NCBI GenBank assembly: GCA_964459165.1
Contig: CAYWKM010000013.1
Span: forward strand, 1-36,746
Length of the DNA: 36,746 bases
DNA from: RGIG4074 sp964459165
GTDB taxonomy: Bacteria; Bacillota; Clostridia; Christensenellales; Borkfalkiaceae
Direction of reading: 5' to 3'
How positions within the stretch are numbered: the stretch's first letter is position 1; every line of letters starts with the position of its first letter. Below the pieces are notes generated by a model that saw only the letters and a list, made by a program, of their open reading frames with translations, had not been told where the DNA came from and did not search any database. The translations under genes were made by a program, and so were the position numbers. Positions 17,936-26,163 of this stretch are shown in pieces.

Positions 17936-19332
17936 GATTCCCGCGCCCTCCGGCAATAGATTTTCCTTTCCTCTTCGGAGAGAGCTGCGGGATCTTTTCC
18001 GTCGGCGAGCGCCAAGTTTTCAAATGCGCGGAAGCGTTTTTTTACTTTTTCCACCGTATCGAGAAGCGTTTCCTCCGCGTCGATATCCGCCGTTCTCGCC
18101 CACTGCACGAGCGTCATGAGCAGATCGCCCAATTTCTCCTTACACCCGACGGAATCTCCCGCCCGATAGGCGGCGAGAAACTCCTCCGCTTCCTCGCCGA
18201 GCCTTCGCCCGTCGATATCTTGAAGGTTCCAGCCGCCCTTTGCCATTCGCTTGGCGACCTTTTGCGCCCGAAGAAGAGCGGGGAACGTATTCGGCACGTC
18301 GTTCACCGCCTCGGAATAGGATTTTTGACGCTTTTCCGCCATCTTGTTTCTTTCCCATACGTTCAAAGCCTCGGCTTCGCTGTTCGCGTGATCCTTGCCG
18401 AAAATATGCGTGTGTCGGGTGATCATCTTTTCGCACTCCGCCGTAAGCACGTCGGAAAGAGTGAAAGCGTCCTCCTCTTCCTTCATGACCGCATAAAATA
18501 CCGATTGCAGGAGGATATCTCCCGTCTCCTCCAAAATTTTGCCGTCGTCCTTCAGGTTGACCGCTTCCATCAGCTCGTACGCTTCCTCTACGGGCGACGT
18601 CTTGATGCTTTCGGGCGTCTGAACCTTGTCCCACGGACAGCCGTCCGGACGGCGAAGCCTTACGATAATATCCTGCAAATCCACGAGATCGAAACGCTTC
18701 CTCTCCGTCAAAGGACTCTCTTCCGCGACGAGCGCGCACGTATAATCGTATTTTCCCTGACGGTCAAGCTCGTATAATTTTATTTCGGATACCTTTCCGT
18801 CCCGTATAAATTTTACCTGCGTCTCTTCGCCGATCAGATCGCAGAGGGCGAGCTTTACGTCCCCCGCGATAAAATCGTTGTCGATATCGTAAACGATGAG
18901 CGGGAGCGTCCTCCTCTTATAATCGGAAACGTCGTACGCGGACAGCGAGAGATAGGAGCACGCCGTCAACTTCGCCGCAGAGGCGATCGCGCTCGCCTTG
19001 GATACGCCGTCGACGATTTCGATATTTTTCCTTTTCAGAAGCAGCTTGACCGAATTGTCCTCCTGCGCGGAACCGTCCACGCAGTAAACGACGTTCCCCT
19101 TCTTTTCCTCCTCGACGACCGCCTTGGCAAGATTTTTATTTAAAGTAGAAAAGCTGCGGCTCCTTTCGTAAACGGAATCGAGCGCGATATAATCGACGCC
19201 GAGAGAGAGAACGCTTTCGGCGGATTTTGTAAGAGCAGTCTTTAAAACGACCCTTTCGCCCGACAAAATCGCCCGCTCTCCCCTTCTCGTAAGATCTCCC
19301 TTCTCGACTCCGAGTCCCACAACCGTAATCAT
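17926..19332 (-). CDS. YabN-like fusion: tetrapyrrole-methylase domain plus MazG pyrophosphohydrolase
   Basis: The 468-residue protein has an N-terminal tetrapyrrole methylase-like domain (about 1-205, starting MITVVGLGVEKGDLT) and a C-terminal MazG domain (about 215-460). The MazG part keeps CPWD (232-235), EEAYE (249-253), EETGD (268-272) and RHTHIFG, so it should hydrolyse nucleoside triphosphates to monophosphates. The role of the methylase domain is unknown in this family. The same fusion follows the SpoVB-family flippase gene yabM in Bacillus subtilis. The ATG at 19332 lies inside the reported flippase reading frame, and an AAGGCGG ribosome site is upstream. Confidence 0.93.
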   Translation of the reverse strand: MITVVGLGVEKGDLTRRGERAILSGERVVLKTALTKSAESVLSLGVDYIALDSVYERSRSFSTLNKNLAKAVVEEEKKGNVVYCVDGSAQEDNSVKLLLKRKNIEIVDGVSKASAIASAAKLTACSYLSLSAYDVSDYKRRTLPLIVYDIDNDFIAGDVKLALCDLIGEETQVKFIRDGKVSEIKLYELDRQGKYDYTCALVAEESPLTERKRFDLVDLQDIIVRLRRPDGCPWDKVQTPESIKTSPVEEAYELMEAVNLKDDGKILEETGDILLQSVFYAVMKEEEDAFTLSDVLTAECEKMITRHTHIFGKDHANSEAEALNVWERNKMAEKRQKSYSEAVNDVPNTFPALLRAQKVAKRMAKGGWNLQDIDGRRLGEEAEEFLAAYRAGDSVGCKEKLGDLLMTLVQWARTADIDAEETLLDTVEKVKKRFRAFENLALADGKDPAALSEEERKIYCRRARESCE

Positions 19333-20617
19333 GTTTCCATCCGCCTTTTATAAAATTCAGCATAAAGTTTAACACAAAAGCGAAAAAATAGCAAATATTT
19401 ACGGCGTACGCCGCGCCGTATATCCCCGTTTTTTTATTGATGAGGAGAAAAAAAAGCAGGCTCTTTAAAAGGACGGCAAAGAGCATGACGAGAGCGGAAA
19501 CGCCCGCCTTTCCCTTTGCCACGAGGCAGGAGGAGAGCGTCTGCGCGCAGGCGAGCGAGACCGAAGCGATCGCCATGCGTCTCACGAGCTCCGCGAGAAG
19601 TTCCCTCTCCTCCGCCGAAAAGCCGGAGAACAAAATTTTTACCGCCAATCCGGAGAACAGGTATAGCCCGACGGCGCATACCGCGCCGAGAATCAAGGTT
19701 ACCGAAAGGGAGTACCGCACGCCCTTTTTCCGCTCCTTCTCCCCTTGCGCAGAGGAAAGCTTGGGAATGACCGCCGCCGCAATCCCGTAACAGACCGAGG
19801 CGGGAAGGTTGATCAGCGTGAGCGCCCCGCCCGAAAAGACGCCGTATAGCGCTACGCCGTCGAAGGAGAAACGGTTCAAAAGCTTAACGATAAGAAAACT
19901 GTCGGCGAATTGGGAAAGCGGCAGGACGGCGGAAGAAAGCGCGACGGGAACATACGTCTTTAAAATTTCCCTTTTCGGCGTGCTCTTCGTGTAGAGCGGA
20001 AGGATAAACCTCCGTCTTCTGTATGTTATGAGAAGATAGAGAAAGGCGAACGCCTCCCCTACGGTTACGCCAAACAGCGAAGCGGAAACCGCCGCAACGA
20101 GGTCTTCCCGAAAAAAATAAGCCGCGGTCAATCCGAAAGCAACCTTCACAACCTGTTCGACAACTTCGGAAAAGGCCGTCGGAAGCATATCGTTTTTTCC
20201 TTGAAACCAGCCGCGCAGCGACGAAACGCCGGAAACGAAAAAAAGAGCGGGAGCCAACGAAAGATACGTCGCCGTCAACGGTTGCTCTTGCGCTCCGGAA
20301 AGGACGGGAGCCAGAAAAATCATGAGAAGAGAACAAAGCAATCCCAAGGAAAGAAACAGCCGGATCGCCGAACGGAAGGTCCCCTTTCCGCCCAAATAAC
20401 GGCTGTCCGACACCATTTTTGCGAGCGCGGACGGAACGCCGCAGGCGCAGAAAGTCAGCAGCAAGCAATAAAAGGGATAGACCATTTGATAGAGTCCGAT
20501 TCCCCTGCATCCGAGAATGGCGGCGAGCGGCACGCGATAAATGACGCCGATCGCCTTGGAAATTATTCCGCCCAACGAAATAATAAAAGCGTTTTTCAGA
20601 AACTTCCCGTCTTTCAT
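19136..20617 (-). CDS. SpoVB/YabM-family MOP flippase; C-terminus probably altered by a one-base indel
   Basis: The protein shows about 12 membrane helices of the MOP (MATE/MurJ-like) polysaccharide flippase family, starting FLKNAFIISLGGIISKAIGVIYRVPLAAILG. Members move lipid-linked envelope precursors, including spore cortex precursors in the SpoVB case. The hydrophobic core ends at about residue 423. The last 69 residues of the 493 come from reading the mazG sequence in another frame and are strongly basic (for example IRRKRSLSRRR), so they are unlikely to be natural. Adding one base in the A4 run at 19346-19349 would end the protein at about 428 residues, with a normal ATGA overlap with mazG. 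The ATG follows a GGGGGAG site. Confidence 0.88.
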   Translation of the reverse strand: MKDGKFLKNAFIISLGGIISKAIGVIYRVPLAAILGCRGIGLYQMVYPFYCLLLTFCACGVPSALAKMVSDSRYLGGKGTFRSAIRLFLSLGLLCSLLMIFLAPVLSGAQEQPLTATYLSLAPALFFVSGVSSLRGWFQGKNDMLPTAFSEVVEQVVKVAFGLTAAYFFREDLVAAVSASLFGVTVGEAFAFLYLLITYRRRRFILPLYTKSTPKREILKTYVPVALSSAVLPLSQFADSFLIVKLLNRFSFDGVALYGVFSGGALTLINLPASVCYGIAAAVIPKLSSAQGEKERKKGVRYSLSVTLILGAVCAVGLYLFSGLAVKILFSGFSAEERELLAELVRRMAIASVSLACAQTLSSCLVAKGKAGVSALVMLFAVLLKSLLFFLLINKKTGIYGAAYAVNICYFFAFVLNFMLNFIKGGWKHDYGCGTRSREGRSYEKGRAGDFVGRKGRFKDCSYKIRRKRSLSRRRLYRARFRLRKEPQLFYFK

Positions 20618-20657
20618 ATGTAAGGGTCTCCCCCTTAAAAGAGGAAACCGTTTTTGC

Positions 20658-21203
20658 TCAATCGAATTGACCGGCGATCAATTCCGCCGTCAGCTGCGCA
20701 AGCTTCATGGCGCCCTGCTCGATCTTCGCGCCTTCCTCCGTGGAAACCAGCGCAACGGCCCCGAGACAGTCCCCGTTGGAAACGATGGGCACGATGATCT
20801 GCGCCGTTATGGTAAGATCGCCGTCGCTGATAATGGGAACGACGTCGCCGCCCTCCGAAAGGTTCGCGATATAACTGCGCCTTTCACGCAAAATTCTTTC
20901 CATTTCGGTCGATAATTCCTTTTTGGCGACAACCTTTTTTCCGTCGCCGCAAGCGTTTAAAACTTCGTCCGTATCGCAGATCAAAGCGAGGTGACCGCTT
21001 AGGTCGTTCAGCGATTTCGCAGTGGATTCGCCGATTTTTTCCAGAGATGCGATCGGCGAATATTTTTTTAACATGAGCTCATCCCTGTCGGTAAACACTT
21101 CGAGCGGGTCGCCTTCACGAAGGCGTAAAGTGCGGCGTATTTCCTTGGGAATGACGACGCGCCCGAGCTCGTCTATTCTTCTGACAATTCCTGTCGCTTT
21201 CAT
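20658..21203 (-). CDS. spoVT: Stage V sporulation transcription factor SpoVT
   Basis: The 181-residue protein has an N-terminal SpoVT-AbrB swapped-hairpin DNA-binding domain (ATGIVRRIDELGRVVIPKEI, 3-22, onward to about 50) and a C-terminal GAF-like domain (about 60-178). Together these distinguish SpoVT from the shorter AbrB. Length matches Bacillus SpoVT (about 178). In Bacillus it is made in the forespore under sigma-G and tunes the sigma-G regulon. Its presence points to an endospore-forming lineage. It is followed after 40 bases by the flippase and yabN/mazG, the same order as in Bacillus. The ribosome site GGAGG (21217-21221) lies inside a hairpin. Confidence 0.95.
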   Translation of the reverse strand: MKATGIVRRIDELGRVVIPKEIRRTLRLREGDPLEVFTDRDELMLKKYSPIASLEKIGESTAKSLNDLSGHLALICDTDEVLNACGDGKKVVAKKELSTEMERILRERRSYIANLSEGGDVVPIISDGDLTITAQIIVPIVSNGDCLGAVALVSTEEGAKIEQGAMKLAQLTAELIAGQFD

Positions 21204-21212
21204 ATAATAAAA

Positions 21213-21243
21213 AATACCTCCACGTCTAATATGTGGAGGTATT
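21213..21243 (-). promoter_or_regulatory. Shine-Dalgarno-sequestering hairpin before spoVT
   Basis: Perfect 11-bp arms at 21213-21223 and 21233-21243 enclose a nine-base loop. On the minus strand the 3' arm contains GGAGG, the only ribosome site for the spoVT ATG at 21203, 13 bases away. The arm is followed by a T-rich tract, so the structure could also act as a terminator of read-through from upstream. Confidence 0.75.
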
Positions 21244-21256
21244 GTCTGTTTTATAC
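21227..21256 (-). promoter_or_regulatory. Sigma-G-like promoter of spoVT
   Basis: On the minus strand, GTATA (21252-21256) and CATATTA (21227-21233) are 18 bases apart. This fits the forespore sigma-G pattern (GHATR, about 18, CATnnTA) as I recall it for Bacillus. The -10 lies in the hairpin loop, so the transcript would begin near 21220, within the 3' arm. Confidence 0.55.
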
Positions 21257-21292
21257 TTTCACGATCGGCTTTTCGACAAAAAATTAAAAATT

Positions 21293-21964
21293 TTACAGCG
21301 AAATTTTATCGGTCTTTTCTTTCCTTTCGTCCTTGCCGTCGGCGTTTTTCAAGCGATCCGTCTCTCCTTTCTCGCCTTCGGCGGCGCTTTCGGAAACCTC
21401 TTTCTCATCGGATCCGTTCCGAATGAGGGAAATTTTCGCGCTCTCCTCTCCCGTCGAAGATTCTTCCGCATTTTTCCTTCTGATTTCCTCCGCTATTTTC
21501 TTCGACTCCTCGTCGGCGGACTGCCCCCTGAATGAGAAGAAATTGTTGCCCAAATAGCTGACGAGCGTAGAAGCGATAATCTGCACGGGTTTAGCGGCGA
21601 GCGCGCTCCATAAAAACGCCTTCGTGAGCAGCATTTCCAGCCCGACGTTTACGCCGTACTGAGCGGCGGACACGAGGATAAAACGACCGATTTCGCCGAC
21701 CGATTTCTTTTTGCTCCGGAATGTGAAATACTTATTCCAAAAGTAGCTGTGAATCATGCCGATCAGCTGTCCCACCAAATTGGCGACGAAAAGCTTCGTT
21801 TGATACCCTTCCATCGTCGAGTCGGTATGGATGACGTCGATCCCCAAAATCAGTTCGACGATAATGGTGACGCCGTAACCGACAATGGTATTCAACACGC
21901 CGACAAACAGAAACCGTACTCTTTTGTCATACCATAATGTCTTGATAAGATTTTTTAACTTCAT
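21293..21964 (-). CDS. GtrA-family membrane protein with long charged tail
   Basis: The 223-residue protein has four membrane helices of the GtrA type, starting VRFLFVGVLNTIVGYGVT, with the conserved SYFWNKYFTF segment between helices two and three. GtrA proteins are proposed to flip or assist transfer of lipid-linked sugars for surface glycosylation. After about residue 148 comes an unusual 75-residue tail rich in Glu, Lys and Ser. The ATG at 21964 follows AAGGATCGGA. It overlaps the end of the large glycosyltransferase gene by 38 bases, so the pair is translationally coupled and likely works together. Confidence 0.9.
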   Translation of the reverse strand: MKLKNLIKTLWYDKRVRFLFVGVLNTIVGYGVTIIVELILGIDVIHTDSTMEGYQTKLFVANLVGQLIGMIHSYFWNKYFTFRSKKKSVGEIGRFILVSAAQYGVNVGLEMLLTKAFLWSALAAKPVQIIASTLVSYLGNNFFSFRGQSADEESKKIAEEIRRKNAEESSTGEESAKISLIRNGSDEKEVSESAAEGEKGETDRLKNADGKDERKEKTDKISL

Positions 21965-24683
21965 GTATTTTTCCGATCCTTAAATTTTTATTGACATGGA
22001 TAATTTCCACGAGAAAAGTAACCGCATAGAATATTCCCGTGAGAAAGCCCGGATGAAACGCTATCTGCAATTCAAACCCCATAAAGAGGAAAAACGCCGT
22101 GTAATAAATCTTTCTCGGAAGGGACATCGTTTTGAAGCAGGTCGCGTATTCCAAAAGGGCAAACGTCGCGAAGACGCCGAGATACATATAGGAAACATCG
22201 GGAAGGAGGGTCACCACGCACATAATAATGACCATGAGGGAAAATCTCTCCTTCGCTTTGAGACCGAAATACACGCCTGAAATAAATAACGCCGCTCCCA
22301 AAACAATTTTGACGACGTCCGTCGCGATCGCGACCGCTTTTCCCGACCCGAACAGAGCAAAAATTTTTGCCACGACGGAGCCGAGCGAAAGATTCGATTG
22401 ACCGAGCAAACGTCCTTCCCCCACCGTAAATTGCGCCATGTTTTCAAAAAATAAGGGAATATTGGCAAATCCGCCTTCGAAGCAGAGGAACGGCAGGAAA
22501 ATCAGCAGTAAGCCGTAAACGCCCACATGAACGGACTCCTCCCATTTTTTATCCCTCAAAAGGAGAATGCCGAAGAAAAACGGGTAAAACTTTATCGCTC
22601 CCGCGACGGCGAGCGAAAGATAAGAAAGCTCTCTCACGAAAACGCGGCGGTCGTCCTTAAACCGCACGAAAACGGCGACGAAAACGAAAACCAACAGAAT
22701 ATTCGAGCCGCGAACCAGCGCGTAATCGAAAAAATTCGAAAAGATCAGCGAAATGAAAAATAACGTGTAATTCGTCCTGCTGAGCTTCGTCGTTCCGCGC
22801 AAAATAAAATAGAGTGCGACCCAGCACGTAACGACGTAGAAGCAATAACAAGCCCAAAGCTGAGGCGTTCGAATGACAGCCGCGTTATACGTCGATATAT
22901 CCTCAAAGGAAATCGGCGTATAAAAAGCGTCGTTAAAGGAACAGATGAAGCCGAATCCCTTAAAGAGAAGTATCGCGATCGGCGTATAAGAAGTCGTATA
23001 TTCGCCGACGTACGGGCTTCCCTGCATCGCAAAATAGACGACCTGACCGAAATCGGATATACCGAAGGGATAAATGTACGTCCGGAACAGGTTCTCCACC
23101 GAGCCGAAGAAACGCCCCAACATGACGATTCCGCCCGTAATGAGAAAAACAAGGAAGAGCAGGCTCGCCGCGCAGACCGCCGAAAAAATAATTCTCTCCT
23201 TCGCTTCGCCGCTCGCCTTCAATTGATCGACGGATTTTTTCACCTTTCGGCAGACGGCAAATTCCACGGCGGTGAGCGCGCGTTCCGCTCTCCTCCTTAC
23301 GCGGCAATCGAAAGCCAGAAACTTTTCTTCATACTCTCTTCGACGCGCGGCGTAGGCGGGATTGCGTTTGACTCGAATCTCCCGTACGGCGTCGGAAAAG
23401 AGGCATACGGCCATGAGGATCATACAAATCACCTCGAGGAAATTCGATACGCTGAAACCGTACTGCATACCGTGCGAATAGGGTTCGAGAATATATCCGA
23501 GCTGCACGGGGCTCAGCATGAGCACGAACAGGATCAGATAGACGAAGTCGCTCCCCTTTTTGTTCTTATCGACGATAAACATGACGATAGGGATAAAGAG
23601 AAATATCATCGAATAGATATAACTCGGATCGGGAAATACGATCTGCACGAGCGACATGGCGCACACGTGCTTCCACTTACAGTCGGTAACCATGGCGGAG
23701 AAGACGAGCAACGCCACTACGGCGAACATGAGGCCGACGCCCGCCATATTGACGGCGTTCCCCACGTCGAGCATGGAAACGCCCGTTATTTTACAATAGA
23801 CGATTCTTACGAAGTTCTGAACGGAAACGCCGTAAGAATAAAAATTGGTAAACAGCCCGCCGTAGCCGTAATCGTAAAAGAGATACGGATGCGTGCTGAA
23901 CTGATTCAAATTGTAAATAAACGACTTTACGTTGGCGACGAACCCGCCCTCGAACGCAAAAAACGGGAGAACGACGAGGCATACGCAATATAATACGACG
24001 CGTAAAAAATCCCCCCACCTCCTTTCCTTAACGAGAATGAGCGCGAACACCGCGGGGTAAAGCTTGATTCCCACCGAAACGGCGAGCGAAACGTAAGCGA
24101 GCTCCCTCACCCAATTCCGATCGTCCTTATAATAAACGAAAAAGATAATCGAAAAGAGAAGAGAGAAAAAGATATAATTCGCTCTCGTGACGGCGTAGAG
24201 AAAAGGAGCGGTAAATAAGAATGCGACGAACGTGAGACGCATGACCGCGTCCGAAAAACCGCGTTCGCGGAACACCTTGCGCATGAGAAAATATACGGGT
24301 ACGAAGAACAGGAAGAAGAACAAAATCAACGAGAGAACGCCCGCAAAGCTCGCCCTCGCCGCCCTGCCGCCGTTTTCGTAGAAGGCTAAATAATTGAAAA
24401 GCTTCGCCAGAATCAAGACGAACGGCGGGTAGCTGGACCCCTCTCCGATATAGGGATCCATATTTTCCACAAACGCGTTTACATTGAAGAAATCCATGAA
24501 CACGTCGCCCGAATCGCCGAAAAAGAGAGGACTTCCCACAATAAAATATTTTGCGGTGAAAATCGAAGAGGCGATGCAGCCGAGAAAGAAAAGGAGAAAA
24601 AGAATTCCGAGCGCCCCGAATAAGCCGACCGCGACGGAATCCTTCCCTTTTATTACGATGTCCTTCGGAATAAATTTCTTCAT
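21927..24683 (-). CDS. Tandem-duplicated GT87/DUF2029-like membrane glycosyltransferase
   Basis: The 918-residue protein has about 20 membrane helices in two homologous halves (about 1-430 and 495-918), joined by a basic soluble linker. Repeated landmarks are a first-loop Asp with a downstream SY(P/T)P (63-87 and 544-568), KDDR (187-190 and 676-679), IK-x-YP (206-210 and 697-701) and FEGGF (244-248 and 735-739). Each half looks like a DUF2029/GT87 polyprenyl-phosphate-mannose-type transferase that works on the outer membrane face. ATG 24683 is seven bases from AAGGA. A longer TTG start two codons earlier is rejected. A perfect-consensus promoter precedes it. Donor and acceptor are unknown. 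Confidence 0.85.
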   Translation of the reverse strand: MKKFIPKDIVIKGKDSVAVGLFGALGILFLLFFLGCIASSIFTAKYFIVGSPLFFGDSGDVFMDFFNVNAFVENMDPYIGEGSSYPPFVLILAKLFNYLAFYENGGRAARASFAGVLSLILFFFLFFVPVYFLMRKVFRERGFSDAVMRLTFVAFLFTAPFLYAVTRANYIFFSLLFSIIFFVYYKDDRNWVRELAYVSLAVSVGIKLYPAVFALILVKERRWGDFLRVVLYCVCLVVLPFFAFEGGFVANVKSFIYNLNQFSTHPYLFYDYGYGGLFTNFYSYGVSVQNFVRIVYCKITGVSMLDVGNAVNMAGVGLMFAVVALLVFSAMVTDCKWKHVCAMSLVQIVFPDPSYIYSMIFLFIPIVMFIVDKNKKGSDFVYLILFVLMLSPVQLGYILEPYSHGMQYGFSVSNFLEVICMILMAVCLFSDAVREIRVKRNPAYAARRREYEEKFLAFDCRVRRRAERALTAVEFAVCRKVKKSVDQLKASGEAKERIIFSAVCAASLLFLVFLITGGIVMLGRFFGSVENLFRTYIYPFGISDFGQVVYFAMQGSPYVGEYTTSYTPIAILLFKGFGFICSFNDAFYTPISFEDISTYNAAVIRTPQLWACYCFYVVTCWVALYFILRGTTKLSRTNYTLFFISLIFSNFFDYALVRGSNILLVFVFVAVFVRFKDDRRVFVRELSYLSLAVAGAIKFYPFFFGILLLRDKKWEESVHVGVYGLLLIFLPFLCFEGGFANIPLFFENMAQFTVGEGRLLGQSNLSLGSVVAKIFALFGSGKAVAIATDVVKIVLGAALFISGVYFGLKAKERFSLMVIIMCVVTLLPDVSYMYLGVFATFALLEYATCFKTMSLPRKIYYTAFFLFMGFELQIAFHPGFLTGIFYAVTFLVEIIHVNKNLRIGKIHEVKKSYQDIMV

Positions 24684-24719
24684 AACCAATCCTTAATGAC
24701 TTTCTGATTATTTACTTAA

Positions 24720-24748
24720 ATTATACGCCTTAATCCTCTTTCTGTCAA
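24720..24748 (-). promoter_or_regulatory. Perfect-consensus sigma-A promoter of the glycosyltransferase/GtrA operon
   Basis: On the minus strand, TTGACA (24743-24748) and TATAAT (24720-24725) are exactly 17 bases apart. The leader to the ATG at 24683 is about 30 nt. Confidence 0.88.
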
Positions 24749-24793
24749 GTGCGGCGAACGAGACGAAACGATTTTTTAAAAATATTTGAAGCT

Positions 24794-25978
24794 TTACAAC
24801 GGAACGAGCTTATCTTTTGTCTTATCGATGGCAAGCGCGCCCAAGGGAGCCGTAAATAAAATGGCTGCGACCGCGACCGATACGACGACGGCTTGCACAT
24901 CCTCGGACAAAAGAGCGGGGAGACTTCCGATCAGGGCGGCCTGTACCGTCGCCTTCGGCGTATACGAGACGGCGACGAACAGCCGCTCCCTTTTCCCGAG
25001 CGAGGTCCTTACGCAGCACAGAGCCACGCCCGCCATGCGCAGGACGAGCCCGACCGTCACGACGAGGAGAGCCTTCGGCAAATAGGAAAGAAAATAACTC
25101 GTCTCCACGCTCGCCCCGACTAAGACGAACAGGAAAGCCTCGGCGAGAATCCATGTTGTATGATAGAACGCCGAAAGCCGCTCGCTCGCGTCGGGAGCTC
25201 TCTTTTTCATCGTCAGCCCGATCGCCGTCGTGAACAAAAGTCCCGAATAAGCGACGGGAGCGTCGATCGACGCGAGCATATCCTCCAAAGCGACCGCGCC
25301 GAGGCAGACGGCGAAAAGGACGAATCCCTTTACGGCGGAACGCACGCGAAATTTTTCAAAGAGAAGGGCGCAAACGATCCCGACGAGGACGCCGCTCCCT
25401 ACGCCGAGAAGGACGGACATAGGCGCTTTGGCAACAGTGAGAAAGGATAAGCTTCCGCCGACCGCAAGCGAAGAAAAGGAGGTAAAGACAACGACCGCAT
25501 ATACGTCGTCGGCAGACGCGCCGGCAAGGATCAGCTGAGGAACGCCGTTCTTCACGCCCTGATTTTTTTCAATCATTTCGATCATTCTGGGAGAGACGAC
25601 CGCAGGCGAAACCGCGCCGAGAACGCTTCCCAGCAAAAAGGCTTGCGAACGGGAAATCCCGAACAGGATCGGAGCAAACATCCCAACCGCTAAAATTTCA
25701 AACGTGGCGGGCAAAAAGCACATCAGCAGAGCGGGACGCCCTATCTTTTTCAAATCCTCTATCGAAAGGGACAGTCCGGATCGCAATAAGATTAAAACGA
25801 GCGCCATTCTCCGTATCTGCGAAGAAACGCCTAAGACGCTCTGATCGATCAGAGAGAACGTCTGCAGGAGAAACCCCGCCGCCATATATCCGATCAAGGC
25901 CGGCAAACGCGCCTTTTTACAAATCGCGCCCAAGAGGAACGCGCTCAGAACGACGACGGAAACACTAAACAACATCAT
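24794..25978 (-). CDS. Cation:proton antiporter (CPA-type Na+/H+ exchanger)
   Basis: The 394-residue protein has about 12-13 membrane helices with the Na+/H+ exchanger fold. It starts LFSVSVVVLSAFLLGAIC with LPALIGYMAAGFLL next. The core helix five motif ASADDVYAVVVF carries the paired acidic residues (DD) that bind the ion. GSVLGAVSPAVVSP is the conserved crossover helix. No cytosolic RCK domain follows, unlike many CPA2 members. It exchanges Na+ or K+ for protons. Two ATGs, 25978 and 25975, lie after AAAGGAG (25982-25988); the second has the better spacing. A TTG at 25996 is rejected. I found no clear promoter in the 185 bases before it. Confidence 0.88.
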   Translation of the reverse strand: MMLFSVSVVVLSAFLLGAICKKARLPALIGYMAAGFLLQTFSLIDQSVLGVSSQIRRMALVLILLRSGLSLSIEDLKKIGRPALLMCFLPATFEILAVGMFAPILFGISRSQAFLLGSVLGAVSPAVVSPRMIEMIEKNQGVKNGVPQLILAGASADDVYAVVVFTSFSSLAVGGSLSFLTVAKAPMSVLLGVGSGVLVGIVCALLFEKFRVRSAVKGFVLFAVCLGAVALEDMLASIDAPVAYSGLLFTTAIGLTMKKRAPDASERLSAFYHTTWILAEAFLFVLVGASVETSYFLSYLPKALLVVTVGLVLRMAGVALCCVRTSLGKRERLFVAVSYTPKATVQAALIGSLPALLSEDVQAVVVSVAVAAILFTAPLGALAIDKTKDKLVPL

Positions 25979-25989
25979 AAAACTCCTTT

Positions 25990-26019
25990 CGGGCAAAATG
26001 CGCCCGCAAAATATTTTGC
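25990..26019 (-). other. Two small palindromes in the antiporter leader
   Basis: The stem CGGGC/GCCCG (25990-25994 with 26002-26006) sits directly before the antiporter ribosome site. Next to it is the perfect palindrome GCAAAATATTTTGC (26006-26019). They could be a leader hairpin and an operator, but no promoter is seen nearby to anchor the reading. The rest of the gap to 26163 shows nothing more than a weak GAGCG/CGCTC hairpin after the aminotransferase stop. Confidence 0.3.
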
Positions 26020-26163
26020 AGACGCCGTCAGCCCGAAAAAGGCGGTTCGCGGAAGTCGTTATTTTTTACGTCTCCGACGGGAAGGCAATCATTTCCCTTT
26101 CTATTCGCGGCGAGATCTTCTCAGCCCGTTTTTTCTTTTCAACAAGAGCGATTTCCGCTCGGT

